Made by a program: the position numbers and the translations under genes. Below are positions 6,836-16,700 of a stretch of DNA of 21,394 nt, piece after piece. The stretch comes from Enteropsectra breve (taxonomy: Eukaryota; Microsporidia), in the NCBI GenBank assembly GCA_024243835.1, contig JALPMN010000605.1, forward strand, positions 8,640 through 30,033. Reading direction: 5' to 3'. Position 1 is the first letter of the stretch; the number at the start of each line of letters is the position of its first letter. The notes beneath the pieces were generated by a model, which was not told the origin of the DNA, did no database searches, and saw only the letters and a program-made list of their open reading frames with translations.

Positions 6836-9013
6836 ATGATCCCAATAGTGATAGCCATGACAGGTTTTTACTTTTGGTTAGCTGGGAAAGTATCGGCATT
6901 GGATGTTGAAACATTCACAAGAAAATTTGGAAGCGAAATATCGATATCAATCAGTGATGGAGAGTATGAATATAAAAATAATTACAATGGGGCATTGGAC
7001 TATAGCGATATATACAGCAGTAAATATCTGCGAGATTGCGAAATAACAGCCAGGCGAGGGGATGGTACAGCTACAACTGCAGAAGAGAGTGAAACCCTAA
7101 AAAGGCAGCTTTTAAGCATTACCAAAGTGTACGAAGCAGCTGCAGATGCATGCAGGGGTTCAGGGAAGGATAAAAGTGAATTTCAGGCTACCCTTCAGCA
7201 TAAAGCCAGGGAAAGCCTAGCAGGCGATTCTGATTTCTCTGCACTTTATATGCTAACAAACATAACAATAATACTGCCGCCCACTGTAAAACTTAAGCTG
7301 CTTGAGCAGATAATACGAATGAGGAGAAACCTTTACCTGAGAAAGGCCTATGTCTTCAAAAATGACTTTAAAGAATTTCTTCAGCTGTATAAATTGTTAG
7401 ACTTTGAGTATGGCTCTTCTATGGATTTATTCTTAGGGGATCCAAATAATGGTAGAACAAAGCATGTTGTGATCGAAAAGAACACACTGTTTGCAATTAA
7501 TACCGCGTTAAGCCTATACTTCTATGATTATATTACTCTGGTCAAGGAAAGAATACATAGTCCCGAATGTTTAAAAAGTGGCCAATTAGCCCTAGGCTTC
7601 AACCAAATCTGCGAAGAAATAGAAACCATGCCCTTCTTAAAATCCATAATATCTGTAATTAATATCAAGGGAACAGGATTGTGGGGAAGGGGGCCAGTGG
7701 ATATCCTCAACATCCTATTGTGCCATGGAAATACTCCCTTTGGATATAGTTTTCTGGGCAATGGAAAATTCTTTCTCCAGCCAGATTTTGCTTTTGGCGA
7801 TGATTTTTACTTTCCGGCATCAATTTTTAGTATTTTTGATCAGTTGGGCGTTTTTAGACAAATTTTAGAACTGCGAGCTCTCTGTTTTGAAGGAATGGAG
7901 CCCGGAGTAGGCATATTCTACGCTGATCTCATCAGTGTAATGCCATCACTGCGAAATATTGAGGTCGAGGAAATTGAAGTCAAAAGAAAGTTTAGGCCGA
8001 AAAAGATCAAGTACGAAGACAAAGACGATGATGATGGTCCAGAGACGCTCATAAATAGCGTTCTTCATGAGCTATTAATAAAAAATAAAAAAATTCTTAA
8101 AAGCATAACCGGATTTAATATCAAAGGATATGTGATGCTTAGGAATGACCTTGTAGAGGAACTCAAAAGAATTAACTTCAGGAGCTTTGGCTTGTTTGGA
8201 AAATATAGAATCAAAGATTTCTATTACACGCATGCTCTTTTAAGCGGAGAATGCAGCTTAAGAAGTAGCATTCAAGAATTCACAGGAAACTGCGAAACAG
8301 TATTTTTAGCCAATGAGGTTTTGGAGGACGGGCAGCTTAAAAGGGCTATTTTCAATTTAAATGACCAAGATAATGAATTCCCAACAAGAATATATGAAAA
8401 AAATCCAGAACTTCTATGTAAACTAGAAAGTTATTTTACTCATAAATCATTTAGAAACACAATTAACCGAACAAAAAACTATTCTTTTAGCAGTGTTTCG
8501 CTTGTGCACAGACCTCGTATATTTTTTTATTATAACAGAATCGAGAGGTGCATTTTGGACATAAATGAGATTCAGAATAAAAAAATGTATATTCTCGCAA
8601 GCTGTAGAGCTAAAGAAGTATCTTCTTGTGCGAGCATCGGCGGCACGTCAATCGAAGATCATTTGTCAGTCAGTGTAGTATGCGCTGATGGGACAGCAGC
8701 CACAGCTAATACAGATATTTCGCTGAAATCTGCTATTCATCGCTTAAAGTACGGTCAATCTAAAATATATTTCACTTATGCCTTAGGGACGCCTTTTGAT
8801 CAGGCAATTCCACATTTTATTGAATGTGTTACACGTATGATAAAGGACTTTTCAAGGATGGAAACACATCTGAAAGGCAATACTATCGATTTTATTCTAG
8901 TCTTTGTCAACTACAGCTATGGCAACACTTTCTTGGAAGGCTTCCTAAATAAAAAGATCAGAGAAGCCATCGAAAACTACTATCCCTTTGCGTTTAATAT
9001 ATTGGTTCAGTAA
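6836..9013 (+). CDS. Predicted secreted protein, family A copy 1 (function unknown)
   Basis: The protein has 725 aa from the ATG at 6836. The frame is open further upstream to an ATG at 6755, but the shared leader and the signal peptide favour 6836. Residues 1-23 are a clear signal peptide: a hydrophobic core (IPIVIAMTGFYFWLAG) ending in VSA before LD. The mature part aligns along its whole length with the gene at 10143. Strongly shared segments are the DYSDI motif near 50, FFLQPxxxxxxDxxxPASI, SIFDQLxVF, PSLRNIEVEE (near 370) and SFGLFGxYxxxDFxY (near 450). Regular Leu/Ile spacing (LRAL, LRNIEV, LKRINF) suggests a leucine-rich-repeat-like solenoid, but I cannot prove it. A charged insert with DKDDDDG (about 395-405) is absent from copy 2. 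It is probably exported by the parasite to the host interface; this is inference from the signal peptide and the tandem family. Confidence 0.8.
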   Translation: MIPIVIAMTGFYFWLAGKVSALDVETFTRKFGSEISISISDGEYEYKNNYNGALDYSDIYSSKYLRDCEITARRGDGTATTAEESETLKRQLLSITKVYEAAADACRGSGKDKSEFQATLQHKARESLAGDSDFSALYMLTNITIILPPTVKLKLLEQIIRMRRNLYLRKAYVFKNDFKEFLQLYKLLDFEYGSSMDLFLGDPNNGRTKHVVIEKNTLFAINTALSLYFYDYITLVKERIHSPECLKSGQLALGFNQICEEIETMPFLKSIISVINIKGTGLWGRGPVDILNILLCHGNTPFGYSFLGNGKFFLQPDFAFGDDFYFPASIFSIFDQLGVFRQILELRALCFEGMEPGVGIFYADLISVMPSLRNIEVEEIEVKRKFRPKKIKYEDKDDDDGPETLINSVLHELLIKNKKILKSITGFNIKGYVMLRNDLVEELKRINFRSFGLFGKYRIKDFYYTHALLSGECSLRSSIQEFTGNCETVFLANEVLEDGQLKRAIFNLNDQDNEFPTRIYEKNPELLCKLESYFTHKSFRNTINRTKNYSFSSVSLVHRPRIFFYYNRIERCILDINEIQNKKMYILASCRAKEVSSCASIGGTSIEDHLSVSVVCADGTAATANTDISLKSAIHRLKYGQSKIYFTYALGTPFDQAIPHFIECVTRMIKDFSRMETHLKGNTIDFILVFVNYSYGNTFLEGFLNKKIREAIENYYPFAFNILVQ

Positions 9014-9301
9014 GCGAAATCATAGCCCTTAATTAAATTGGAAATGAATTTTCAGGATATTCATCACAAACTAATGTTTCTCGTATCTTTTAGTTTAAAA
9101 AACGCCAAATTTCAAATATTTTTTCTACACTGCAAATACAGTGCCTTACAACGCGTGTATACTCTACGAGGTATTTATAGAAACAGTACTTTTTAAACTT
9201 TTCGCTTTTTTATAAGAAATGAGGGGAAGGTCATCGCGTTTTGATGTAAAAACGCAGTTCAATAAGAAACTAAAGACAAACATTTTTATAAGTTTAATTT
9301 T

Positions 9302-9423
9302 TTAATATTGCGGGTATATATAGTGCTTCTTGGCCTCCACCTTAAGCCTCCAATAATCAAAGCCCGAAAGGGTATGATAGGGCTGGTGCCCAGAATGAGT
9401 TTATAGCGAGCGAAGAGGAATTT
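9302..9423 (-). mobile_element. Probable frameshifted non-LTR reverse transcriptase remnant
   Basis: On the minus strand one frame reads AINSFWAPALSYPFG (about 9372-9420) and stops. The overlapping next frame continues GFDYWRLKVEAKKHYIYPQY to a TAA at 9302-9304. Joined conceptually, these resemble the end of the RT thumb region in LINE-type elements, where a segment like I-N-x-Y-x-x-P-V-L-x-Y-S-F-G-I-I-x-W precedes a charged helix. The copy is short, frameshifted and lacks catalytic motifs, so it is dead. The match is from pattern memory, not a search. Confidence 0.4.
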
Positions 9424-9497
9424 TACACTTTTATACTTTAAGCATTGACCTATGAATAAATTATTTATTATTATTATTACTTTTATCATAAGCTATG

Positions 9498-9946
9498 TTA
9501 GGTCGGGCATTTTCGCTGTGGGATATTACACAGCGGAACTGAGATAAGAAGAATAAAACGTGGCACATGTGTGATAAGCTTTCGAAATAGGAATAAGCAT
9601 AAAATTAATTCAAAATTTGCACGGCATTTATATCCTTTCATCGTCTTTAATCTTTTGAATGCTAACTTAAACAATATTTTAAAGTCACTGGTATCATTTC
9701 TCCAGCTGAATGAATTTGGCACACCAGCTATCATTTGAGTCAGTGGCCTTAACCCGATTCTCTGTTTCCCTACTAAAAGGTTGAGCCAGCATCAAGGCTA
9801 TTAGTAAAAAATGCATTTTTCTGAAGTGCAGCAAAATTCTTGGCGATTTTATCGCACGCAGCATGAGAAATATCTAAGAGCCAAGCCAGCATAGGGACAA
9901 ATATTAAGCCAATAAGTTCGAATATACTGATCATGTATAACAACAT
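9498..9946 (-). pseudogene. Degenerate or small secreted-protein frame
   Basis: On the minus strand an ATG at 9946-9944 opens a 57-codon frame ending at 9773. It starts with a hydrophobic signal-like segment (MISIFELIGLIFVPMLAWLL) ending near SHAA, then KIAKNFAALQKNAFF. The other two frames just after its stop also look coding-like: one runs on to a stop at 9498, the other encodes a short stretch with SWCAKFIQLEK. The simplest reading is a small secreted-protein gene broken by one or more frameshifts. It may also be an intact 57-aa peptide gene. It lies between the two family A copies, on the opposite strand. I do not recognise the family. Confidence 0.3.
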
Positions 9947-10118
9947 TATAAATAGGAGAAAAATTATGCACCTAGGCCAATGCCAGCTATTAATGTAATT
10001 TTAGGATATTACAAATACAATTTTTGTTGTGTAAAGTATATATAATCCAAACTTTATTCTAATCTTGGCTGAAATTCGCTAGTCTTTTTATTTTCATGAT
10101 AAACCTTCTTTAGTAAGT
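9947..10118. other. Upstream region of family A copy 2
   Basis: It contains a TATATATAA stretch at 10037-10045, about 100 bases before the ATG at 10143, which could be a TATA element. The rest is AT-rich with no gene seen. Confidence 0.3.
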
Positions 10119-10142
10119 AAAATTTTCAATATTTTGATAACC
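10119..10142 (+). promoter_or_regulatory. Family A leader signature (copy 2)
   Basis: The pattern AAAATTTT-n-AATAT-nnn-GATA-n-CC lies directly before the ATG, at the same distance as in copy 1 (6812-6835). It shows that the start is the ATG at 10143 and not the TTG at 10134. Confidence 0.55.
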
Positions 10143-12326
10143 ATGCTTTCAAGGGCTCTAATTAATGCAGGTTCTCTCGTTTGTCAAATGAGAAAAACAG
10201 CTGCATTGTCCATTTTACCATACACGAGAGAATTTGAAAAAGGCATAGCGCTCAAAATCAGCAAAGATGATGAGAAAAAAAGCAGGATAGACTATAGTGA
10301 CATATCACACAGCGTGTTTTTGCGTACACTTAATATACAAGCAACAGAGGATGGCTCGACAAAAATAATTCCTGATTTACAGTCTCGGCTTTTTAAAATC
10401 ACAGAACTATGCGAAAAAGCTGCTAATGAAGTAAGAAAGCCTAGAGAGACCGACAGTGAATTCAAAACAAACCTGCAAGAACAAATCAAAAAGGCATTGG
10501 GCGATAATAACGATTTCTCTGCAGTACTAAAATTAAGAGACAAAGTTCTGCAGCTCCCTGGAGAAATTGATCATTACATTTTAAGGATTGTACTTAATAT
10601 GCGGAAGAAGCTTTACCTGAAATGCGCTTTAATATCCAAAGAAAATATTGATAAAGTTCTGAGTCTCAACAAATATCTGGGCTTCGAGGATGGCTCAACT
10701 GTTGATTTGTTCATTGTTGATCAAATTACCAATACTCCGAGGCATCTATTGATCGACAAAAACACCATATTTGCCATCAATTGTGCAGTTCATTTCCACT
10801 TTTTCAACCATCTTGAAAAATTTAAGAAAAAGGTTCTTGATCCCAGACTGTGTTTAGGATACCAGTTTTATTATCCTAGCAAGTACTATGAAGTACTTAA
10901 AGATATGACAAAGCTAAAATATACAATAGCACTAATTGGAATAGAACAAACTGGAGACGGCCACATACAAGACATCGTTTTAAGCCATGGCGACACTCAT
11001 TTTGAATATGGGGCATATAACAGTGAAAAGTTTTTCCTGCAGCCAAAACTGTCTCTTAACAGTGACACCTGCATACCAGCGTCTATTGTCAGTATTTTCG
11101 ACCAGCTCAGTGTTTTTAATAATATAGAGCAGCTCCGTGCAGTCTGCCACAGTGAAATGGAAATATACGTAGATTATTTTTATTGTAACTTAGTCTATCT
11201 TTTGCCGTCCCTTAGGAACATTGAAGTGGAAGAGTGCATCGAGGGAAAAGCACAAAATTTCCAGTACTCTGACACATGCAGACCAACCGTTATTAATGAT
11301 GTACTTGATAGATTAATGCTCACAGACAGTCTTCTCAAAAATATCACGGCATTTAACATCGTTGGATATACAATGTTGACCAATGACTCTATTAATAAGC
11401 TCAAGTCATCAAATTTTACAAGCTTTGGTCTATTCGGAAGATATCAGCTCAGAGATTTCTTTTATAACTATCTGATATTAGACAATGAGTGCAGTCTAAG
11501 CAAGAGTTTAAAATCATACACAGGAAGCTTGGAGGGCGTATTTCTGGCTATAGAGCTTTTAAACGACTCACAATTGAAAAACGTGACATTCAATCTAAAT
11601 GATCAGATATATGTCTATGAGAAGGTTCCAATTGAGAACTGCTCACTCATTAAACAGCAGTTAGGGAAATATTTCAAGAACCACGACTTTACTGAGACTG
11701 TTCTCCGCAAGAAGAACTATTCGTTCGACAGTATTTCGATTGTTCAAAAGCCACGAATAATCGTAGATTCATCTGAGCTAGGTGCAGTTCCTTGCAGGCA
11801 AACACCAAAGCAAGAAAAATTCATTAATGAAGCTGTACAATATATTTTGAAATATTTTCAGTCTAACATACTTTATATGGATGCCGGTATCGCAGAATTT
11901 AACCCTGAAATCCAAAATTCTTTCAAAACCATAGAGTTTAGTATAAAACCGAATGCGATGACAGAAGCATCAATGTCTCTTGCTCTTCAGGTTCTATGCC
12001 CACAAGAAGGAGAAATAGTCTTTAACTATCCTTTAAAGATACGAATCCAAGATATTATTTCTGATTTTGAGAGATGTGTAGTCTATATGGCTAAAAACAC
12101 CGATGAAGACTGTGAAAAACTTGATGAAAATCCTCTTGAGCTCTCGTTAACACTCCATGCATATAATACCAGTGACTATGAAAAAGATTACATTAGAAGT
12201 TGCGACTTGAAAAACAAGATATGGGACGCTTTGAAGGGCAGTCCTTACAGAAAGCACAATGTAGAGATCAATCATCCAGCACTGAAATATTCAGAGAAGA
12301 AGTCCTTAAAACGAAAACTTCAATAA
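10143..12326 (+). CDS. Family A copy 2 (function unknown), signal peptide weakened
   Basis: The protein has 727 aa and is collinear with copy 1. Landmarks shared with it are DYSDI (near 42), an NDFSA block (near 120), KNTIFAIN (about 206-213), FFLQP, PASIVSIFDQLSVF, PSLRNIEVEE and SFGLFGRYQLRDFFY. The N-terminus has the same 23-residue length to the presumed cleavage point (TAA before LS), but the core is interrupted by N, Q, R and K (LINAGSLVCQMRKTAA), so secretion signal strength looks reduced. The C-terminus ends in a basic patch (EKKSLKRKLQ) missing from copy 1; it could be a nuclear-localisation-type signal or chance. The stop is followed by two further in-frame TAA codons, the last overlapping an AATAAA at 12328. 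It is a tandem duplicate that has diverged far from copy 1. Leucine-rich-repeat-like spacing is again suggestive only. Confidence 0.78.
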   Translation: MLSRALINAGSLVCQMRKTAALSILPYTREFEKGIALKISKDDEKKSRIDYSDISHSVFLRTLNIQATEDGSTKIIPDLQSRLFKITELCEKAANEVRKPRETDSEFKTNLQEQIKKALGDNNDFSAVLKLRDKVLQLPGEIDHYILRIVLNMRKKLYLKCALISKENIDKVLSLNKYLGFEDGSTVDLFIVDQITNTPRHLLIDKNTIFAINCAVHFHFFNHLEKFKKKVLDPRLCLGYQFYYPSKYYEVLKDMTKLKYTIALIGIEQTGDGHIQDIVLSHGDTHFEYGAYNSEKFFLQPKLSLNSDTCIPASIVSIFDQLSVFNNIEQLRAVCHSEMEIYVDYFYCNLVYLLPSLRNIEVEECIEGKAQNFQYSDTCRPTVINDVLDRLMLTDSLLKNITAFNIVGYTMLTNDSINKLKSSNFTSFGLFGRYQLRDFFYNYLILDNECSLSKSLKSYTGSLEGVFLAIELLNDSQLKNVTFNLNDQIYVYEKVPIENCSLIKQQLGKYFKNHDFTETVLRKKNYSFDSISIVQKPRIIVDSSELGAVPCRQTPKQEKFINEAVQYILKYFQSNILYMDAGIAEFNPEIQNSFKTIEFSIKPNAMTEASMSLALQVLCPQEGEIVFNYPLKIRIQDIISDFERCVVYMAKNTDEDCEKLDENPLELSLTLHAYNTSDYEKDYIRSCDLKNKIWDALKGSPYRKHNVEINHPALKYSEKKSLKRKLQ

Positions 12327-12516
12327 TAATAAAACTTTATGAAATTTTAAACTGCCGAGGTTGATAAATAACTTTTAACTTTATTTTTTAAAACAAGCCA
12401 AGCTTTGCGTTTACAAAGACTCTGATGGTGCTTACGAAGATTATAAAAGCTGTTTAAATACATTCATTATAGCTGTGTGTAGAGCCTTGTCCCGATTTAT
12501 TTTGTTTTAAAAACAT

Positions 12517-12519
12517 CCC
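12517..12519 (+). promoter_or_regulatory. CCC start-proximal motif
   Basis: CCC lies one base before the ATG at 12521. This is the motif class seen on the conserved genes of the window and absent from families A and B. Confidence 0.45.
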
Positions 12520-12520
12520 A

Positions 12521-13297
12521 ATGGTAGAAAATATTGAGAAAGACAGGAGAGCACTGAGAGAAAATAAAGATGGGGAAAATGCTGACTATTTCTCGTATTT
12601 GCCATATTTGCTTAAAAAGAAGAAGAAAGAGGACACCCGAAGGATCAAACTCCACAGCATGGGCACGCTTAACATAATCTACTACGTGGAAGAGTCATTC
12701 AAGCTCACTGACAAATACATTCTGAAAAACTTGGAAAAGTTCAAAAGCGAGCTCCTCACACGGAGTGACCTGTTTGTCAGCATCATGTCATTCGTGGAGC
12801 GCGAGAAGGTCAAGGACCAGCTCTTTTACTGGCTGCCTGGCTACAAAATCGATAATGTGTTTAGCTTTCTCGCAGATGTGATGCCTGATTTCCCCTCGCT
12901 ATACAAAAATTACCTAATTCACTGGAGAATGAATGACGAAAAGCTGCATGATTGTTTTACATTCATTAAAGAACGATACTCACAGGAGTATGACAGCATT
13001 CGTATAATCAAAAGGGATCTGGAGCTTTTCAGGTCTTGCATCACCAAAGACTACTGGATTGAAGAGCCGCTTGACTACAATGACGAATTTGTAGAGATCC
13101 CGGGGAAAATGGAGATAAACGATGCGATGGAAGGACGGCTCATACCCGAGCTGAGTTTTGCAGATGTTGTGATTGGAACGAGACAAATACGGGTGTCTAT
13201 TTACAACCTGCTTGGGCTGCTCCAGGAAAAAGATGAGACTAAGGAATACTGGATTTCTGAGGGCATTATAGACGCAGAGTGGAATATAGTTGCTTAA
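12521..13297 (+). CDS. Hypothetical protein, 258 aa
   Basis: I do not recognise this protein. It has a charged N-terminus with a lysine run (LLKKKKKEDTRRIK, about 30-44), then a mostly helical-looking middle with aromatic-rich stretches (FYWLPGYKIDNVFSFL), and a C-terminal region ending ISEGIIDAEWNIVA. No signal peptide, membrane segment, cysteine cluster or known catalytic motif is visible. A CCC motif touches the start and base composition resembles the conserved genes, so I expect an intracellular housekeeping protein rather than a secreted one. It lies 194 bases after family A copy 2 on the same strand and converges with SMC2. Confidence 0.75.
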   Translation: MVENIEKDRRALRENKDGENADYFSYLPYLLKKKKKEDTRRIKLHSMGTLNIIYYVEESFKLTDKYILKNLEKFKSELLTRSDLFVSIMSFVEREKVKDQLFYWLPGYKIDNVFSFLADVMPDFPSLYKNYLIHWRMNDEKLHDCFTFIKERYSQEYDSIRIIKRDLELFRSCITKDYWIEEPLDYNDEFVEIPGKMEINDAMEGRLIPELSFADVVIGTRQIRVSIYNLLGLLQEKDETKEYWISEGIIDAEWNIVA

Positions 13298-13406
13298 AAA
13301 GCTCATATAAATGGATCTTATAGAAAGTCAATAATTTTAAAATAGAAACTTTAATAAGAACAATCATGTTTAATTTGAAATAAGAGAGCTGTTCTATTTA
13401 TAAATT

Positions 13407-13702
13407 TTAAAGCCTTGTAATTAAAAACAATTCTTCCTCTGCAAAGATTTTAATTTCATGAATTTCAATATCTTGCTTGACTGCATTTCTTATTGGCCAG
13501 GCGTTACTCAAAACATCCTTAGATAAATGCTTTTCAGATTTTATTAAAAAAATAACGATATTTCCTGCTCGTTTTTATAAGATAGTATACTCTTAACAAT
13601 AATATTTTACCCTTGAATATTAAAGACTCGCACTTTATCTTAACTATTACCAATTAATTTATAAAATAAATAAACTACACTAAGATCTAATAATATATTC
13701 AT
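13407..13702 (-). CDS. Possible small two-exon gene of about 70 aa
   Basis: On the minus strand 13574-13407 encodes 55 coding-like codons with no Met, containing SKDVLSNAWPIRNAVKQDIE and ending FLITRL. Upstream an ATG at 13702 opens 17 codons (MNILLDLSVVYLFYKLI). Removing 13650-13565 (GTAATA...GAGCAG, 86 nt) joins the two in phase with no stop and supplies the missing start codon. The product would have a hydrophobic N-terminal half and a charged C-terminal half. The evidence is reading frame and GT/AG ends only; a fitting phase has a one in three chance. The ATG lies 19 bases past the SMC2 stop on the same strand. The alternative is a gene remnant. Function is unknown. Confidence 0.3.
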
Positions 13703-13721
13703 TACAGTGTATCGTAAGCTG

Positions 13722-16700
13722 TTACTTTATCTGTGCTACCCTTGGCTTCAGATCCTGGATGAACACCTTGTATATCCTGTTCGCATTTTCAAACATGTTA
13801 TTCTTCAAGCTGACAACAATAAACTGTGCCCCTCCAAATTCTTTCTTTATAATCTCTCCGATGCCCTGTGTGTAATTAAGATCCAGGGCAGCATCGATCT
13901 CATCAAAAATATAAAATGGCGCTGGCTTGTAGGTGAGCATGCTAAAAATCAGACACAGCGCAATTAGCGAGCGCTGGCCGCCACTGAGCTCAGTAAGCGA
14001 GTCTTTCCATGTTCCAATCATCACTTTAATCTCGTAGTCTTCAGAAATCTTTACGTCCGCATCAGGCAGGAAATACCGCAGAAACTTTCCGATCATCAGA
14101 TTTACGTGCTCAAAGGCCCGTTTATTTTCAGAAACACCATAGCCGTTAAAAACATCAATTGTTCGCAAAATATCCCGCTTGTCCTGCTCAAGCTTCTGGA
14201 TCTTGCCTTCAAGATCGTTTATCAGCGCTGCATTTTTCTCAAGCAGCTCAAAGTTCCTTGGATTCATCGTTATTCTTCCTGGTTTGGCACTAATCTGTGC
14301 CTTCAAAACATTAATCCTTGTTTCCATGCTATTGATCTCTTCACTGGACAGTATTTCATCTTCCATTTCCAAGATTTCAGGATTAATATTGAACTCTCGA
14401 TAGTATTGTTCCGTTAGCTTATCCAAATTGCCTAAGCTTTCGTTATAACTCTCTTTATTGAACGAATTCTCATTATTTTCCCTAGATCTGTGCTTTTTAA
14501 CGTTTCTTGCTGCTGTTTTCAAAACTTCAATCACGTCTTCCATGCCATTTATTTCCCCAACAAGTCTTTTTATCTTGCTCTTTAGGCCCACAGTGCTTTT
14601 TATCAAGTTCTTTTTTCTCAAATCAAATCCCTCAATCATTTTAACACTAACTTTCTTAGAGCTGTTTTTCAGCTCTTCTCTCTTTAAAACATCCTGTAGA
14701 TCTTTCAGCCGTTCCATCGACTCTGCTATTTTCATTTTATTTCCTGTATTTTTGTTCTCCATTGCCTTTATTTCCAGGCTTATTTTGTCTATTTTTTTCT
14801 TAAGCAAATTTTCATTATTTTCCTCTTCTGTTGCAAGAAGAATTAGGTTTCTTATCTTTTCTAGCTCTCCATGGACATCCACCGACTTAGAGCATATTTT
14901 TTCCAAAAGACTTATTCTTTCGTTCAGACCAACAAGCTCTTTTTCCAGAATATTCTTCTTTTCTATTTTGCTCAGTGTACTTTGCAGTTCAGCAACCTCT
15001 TTCGCCGACATAATGCTGCTTCTTATCTCTTTTAGCTCGTTTTCCATCCCCTGGAGCTCTGCTCTGCTCACTACATCTACCCTTATGTTTATTTTACCTC
15101 CGGTCAGCGTACCCCTGGGATCATAAACCGTTCCATCCAGTGTTACACATACAACCTTGTTTTCATAGCAGCATTTCGATGCTTCCCTTTTGTCCTCAAA
15201 GACATAAAAGTTATTGAAAATATGCAAAAATGCCTTTTCATAGGCCCTGTCGTATTTCAGCAGCGATATTGCCGATATTCCATTTGTTCTGATATTCTTT
15301 TCAGGAAATACCGTTATTTTGTTCAGTGGAATACAAGAAATCCTTCTATCACATGACTTTAGCAGGCCTGATGCGATTCCATCATCTCGGCAAATAATGA
15401 ACTTGGCTCTTCCTCCCAAAATGGTGTAAATGGCCTCTTGATACTTGTTGTCTGTAAGTAGGAAATTTTCATCGACAGTGCCATAAACACCGTCAATAAA
15501 CGGATAATTAAATTTAGCCTTGTAAGTTTCCATTCTGTCAGATTTCTCTTCGTATCTTTTTTGCATTGAACTATTTTCTTTGATTTTGTTCTTCATCTCA
15601 CTGATCCATTCAACTGAATTCTCAGTTCTTTTGCCATTCACCCTGTTCTCAACGCCTGCCATTTCAAGCTGTCTGAGCTCAGCGCTGTTTCTGCCCCTTC
15701 GCTGCTTGAGAGCCTCAAGCTCATTAATCTTCCCCAGTCCCTCAGAACTTACCATTTCCTTTGATAAAATCTTCTCTTGTTCCTGAAGCTCAGGTTTGTT
15801 GTACTTTCTTTCTTGCCTCCTACTTTCCATTTTCCTTTGTTCATTCTGTTTCTCAGCAATCGCATTCTCCAACTGCACAGCCAGCAGATCTTCTAATTTC
15901 ATCTTTTCCTCGTTAATCCCTGTTTTAATCTCCACAAGATCAGTTTCTATTCCATCCTCTCCATACTCACGGATCTTCTCTTCAACATCATTCAGCTCTT
16001 CGTTATCTTGAATAAACTCATCCATTGAACCCTTGAGCTCAGCCACCAGGCCAGAGAGCTTTCCAGAAAGCTTTTTATTTTCTAAATGCTGCAATTCCCT
16101 TAAGACCTCTTCTTTTCGTATTTCGTAGTTCCTGTTTTCTTCATACAGCTTCTTCTCAGCCAGCATGTCATTCATGAATGGGTTGATGCTTCGTTTGAGA
16201 TGATCCTGCGCCTCACGAAGCTTCGCCTCTTTCTTCTCCAGCTGAAGCTTGGCCTTTTCCTTTTCTGCATTGTAGTTTTTCGTGCCGGCGGCTTCCTCTA
16301 TCATTCCTCGCAGCTCTCCGCTCTTCATATTAAGTATCTTTGTTATGTGCCCCTGCATCACAATAAAATCATTTGTTATTCCCGATGCTGCCGCAAACTT
16401 TTCTATCGTGGTCTTCGTGCTGTTTGTTCCATTTATCTTGTATTTCGAAATTCCCTCGCTATTCATCTGCCGTGTTATGGTGATCATATCATGCGAGTCA
16501 TATCCAGAGGGTGTCTTTGTCTTGTCTCGGTTGTCAAGCACCAGTGTGACACTGCAGTCTTGTCTCTTTATGTTTATCAGTTCCTTAAGCGAGGCCACAC
16601 GCATGAGCTTGGAGCTGCACAAGTCAAAGGCGAAAATAATCGCGTCTATGATGTTGCTCTTTCCAGAGCCATTCATTCCTGTTATGGCGGTAAAGCTCTT

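Noticed and set aside
9310..9430. Structured RNA gene (tRNA, 5S or similar) in the slightly GC-richer stretch
   Set aside because: No tRNA arms, GTTCGA-type T-loop or recognisable rRNA segment could be found; the reverse transcriptase remnant explains the composition better.
14458..15126. 222-codon plus-strand frame and several others across 14100-16830
   Set aside because: They are antisense to the SMC2 coiled coils and heads; Ser/Phe/Leu-rich composition is what the reverse strand of Glu/Lys-rich coils gives.
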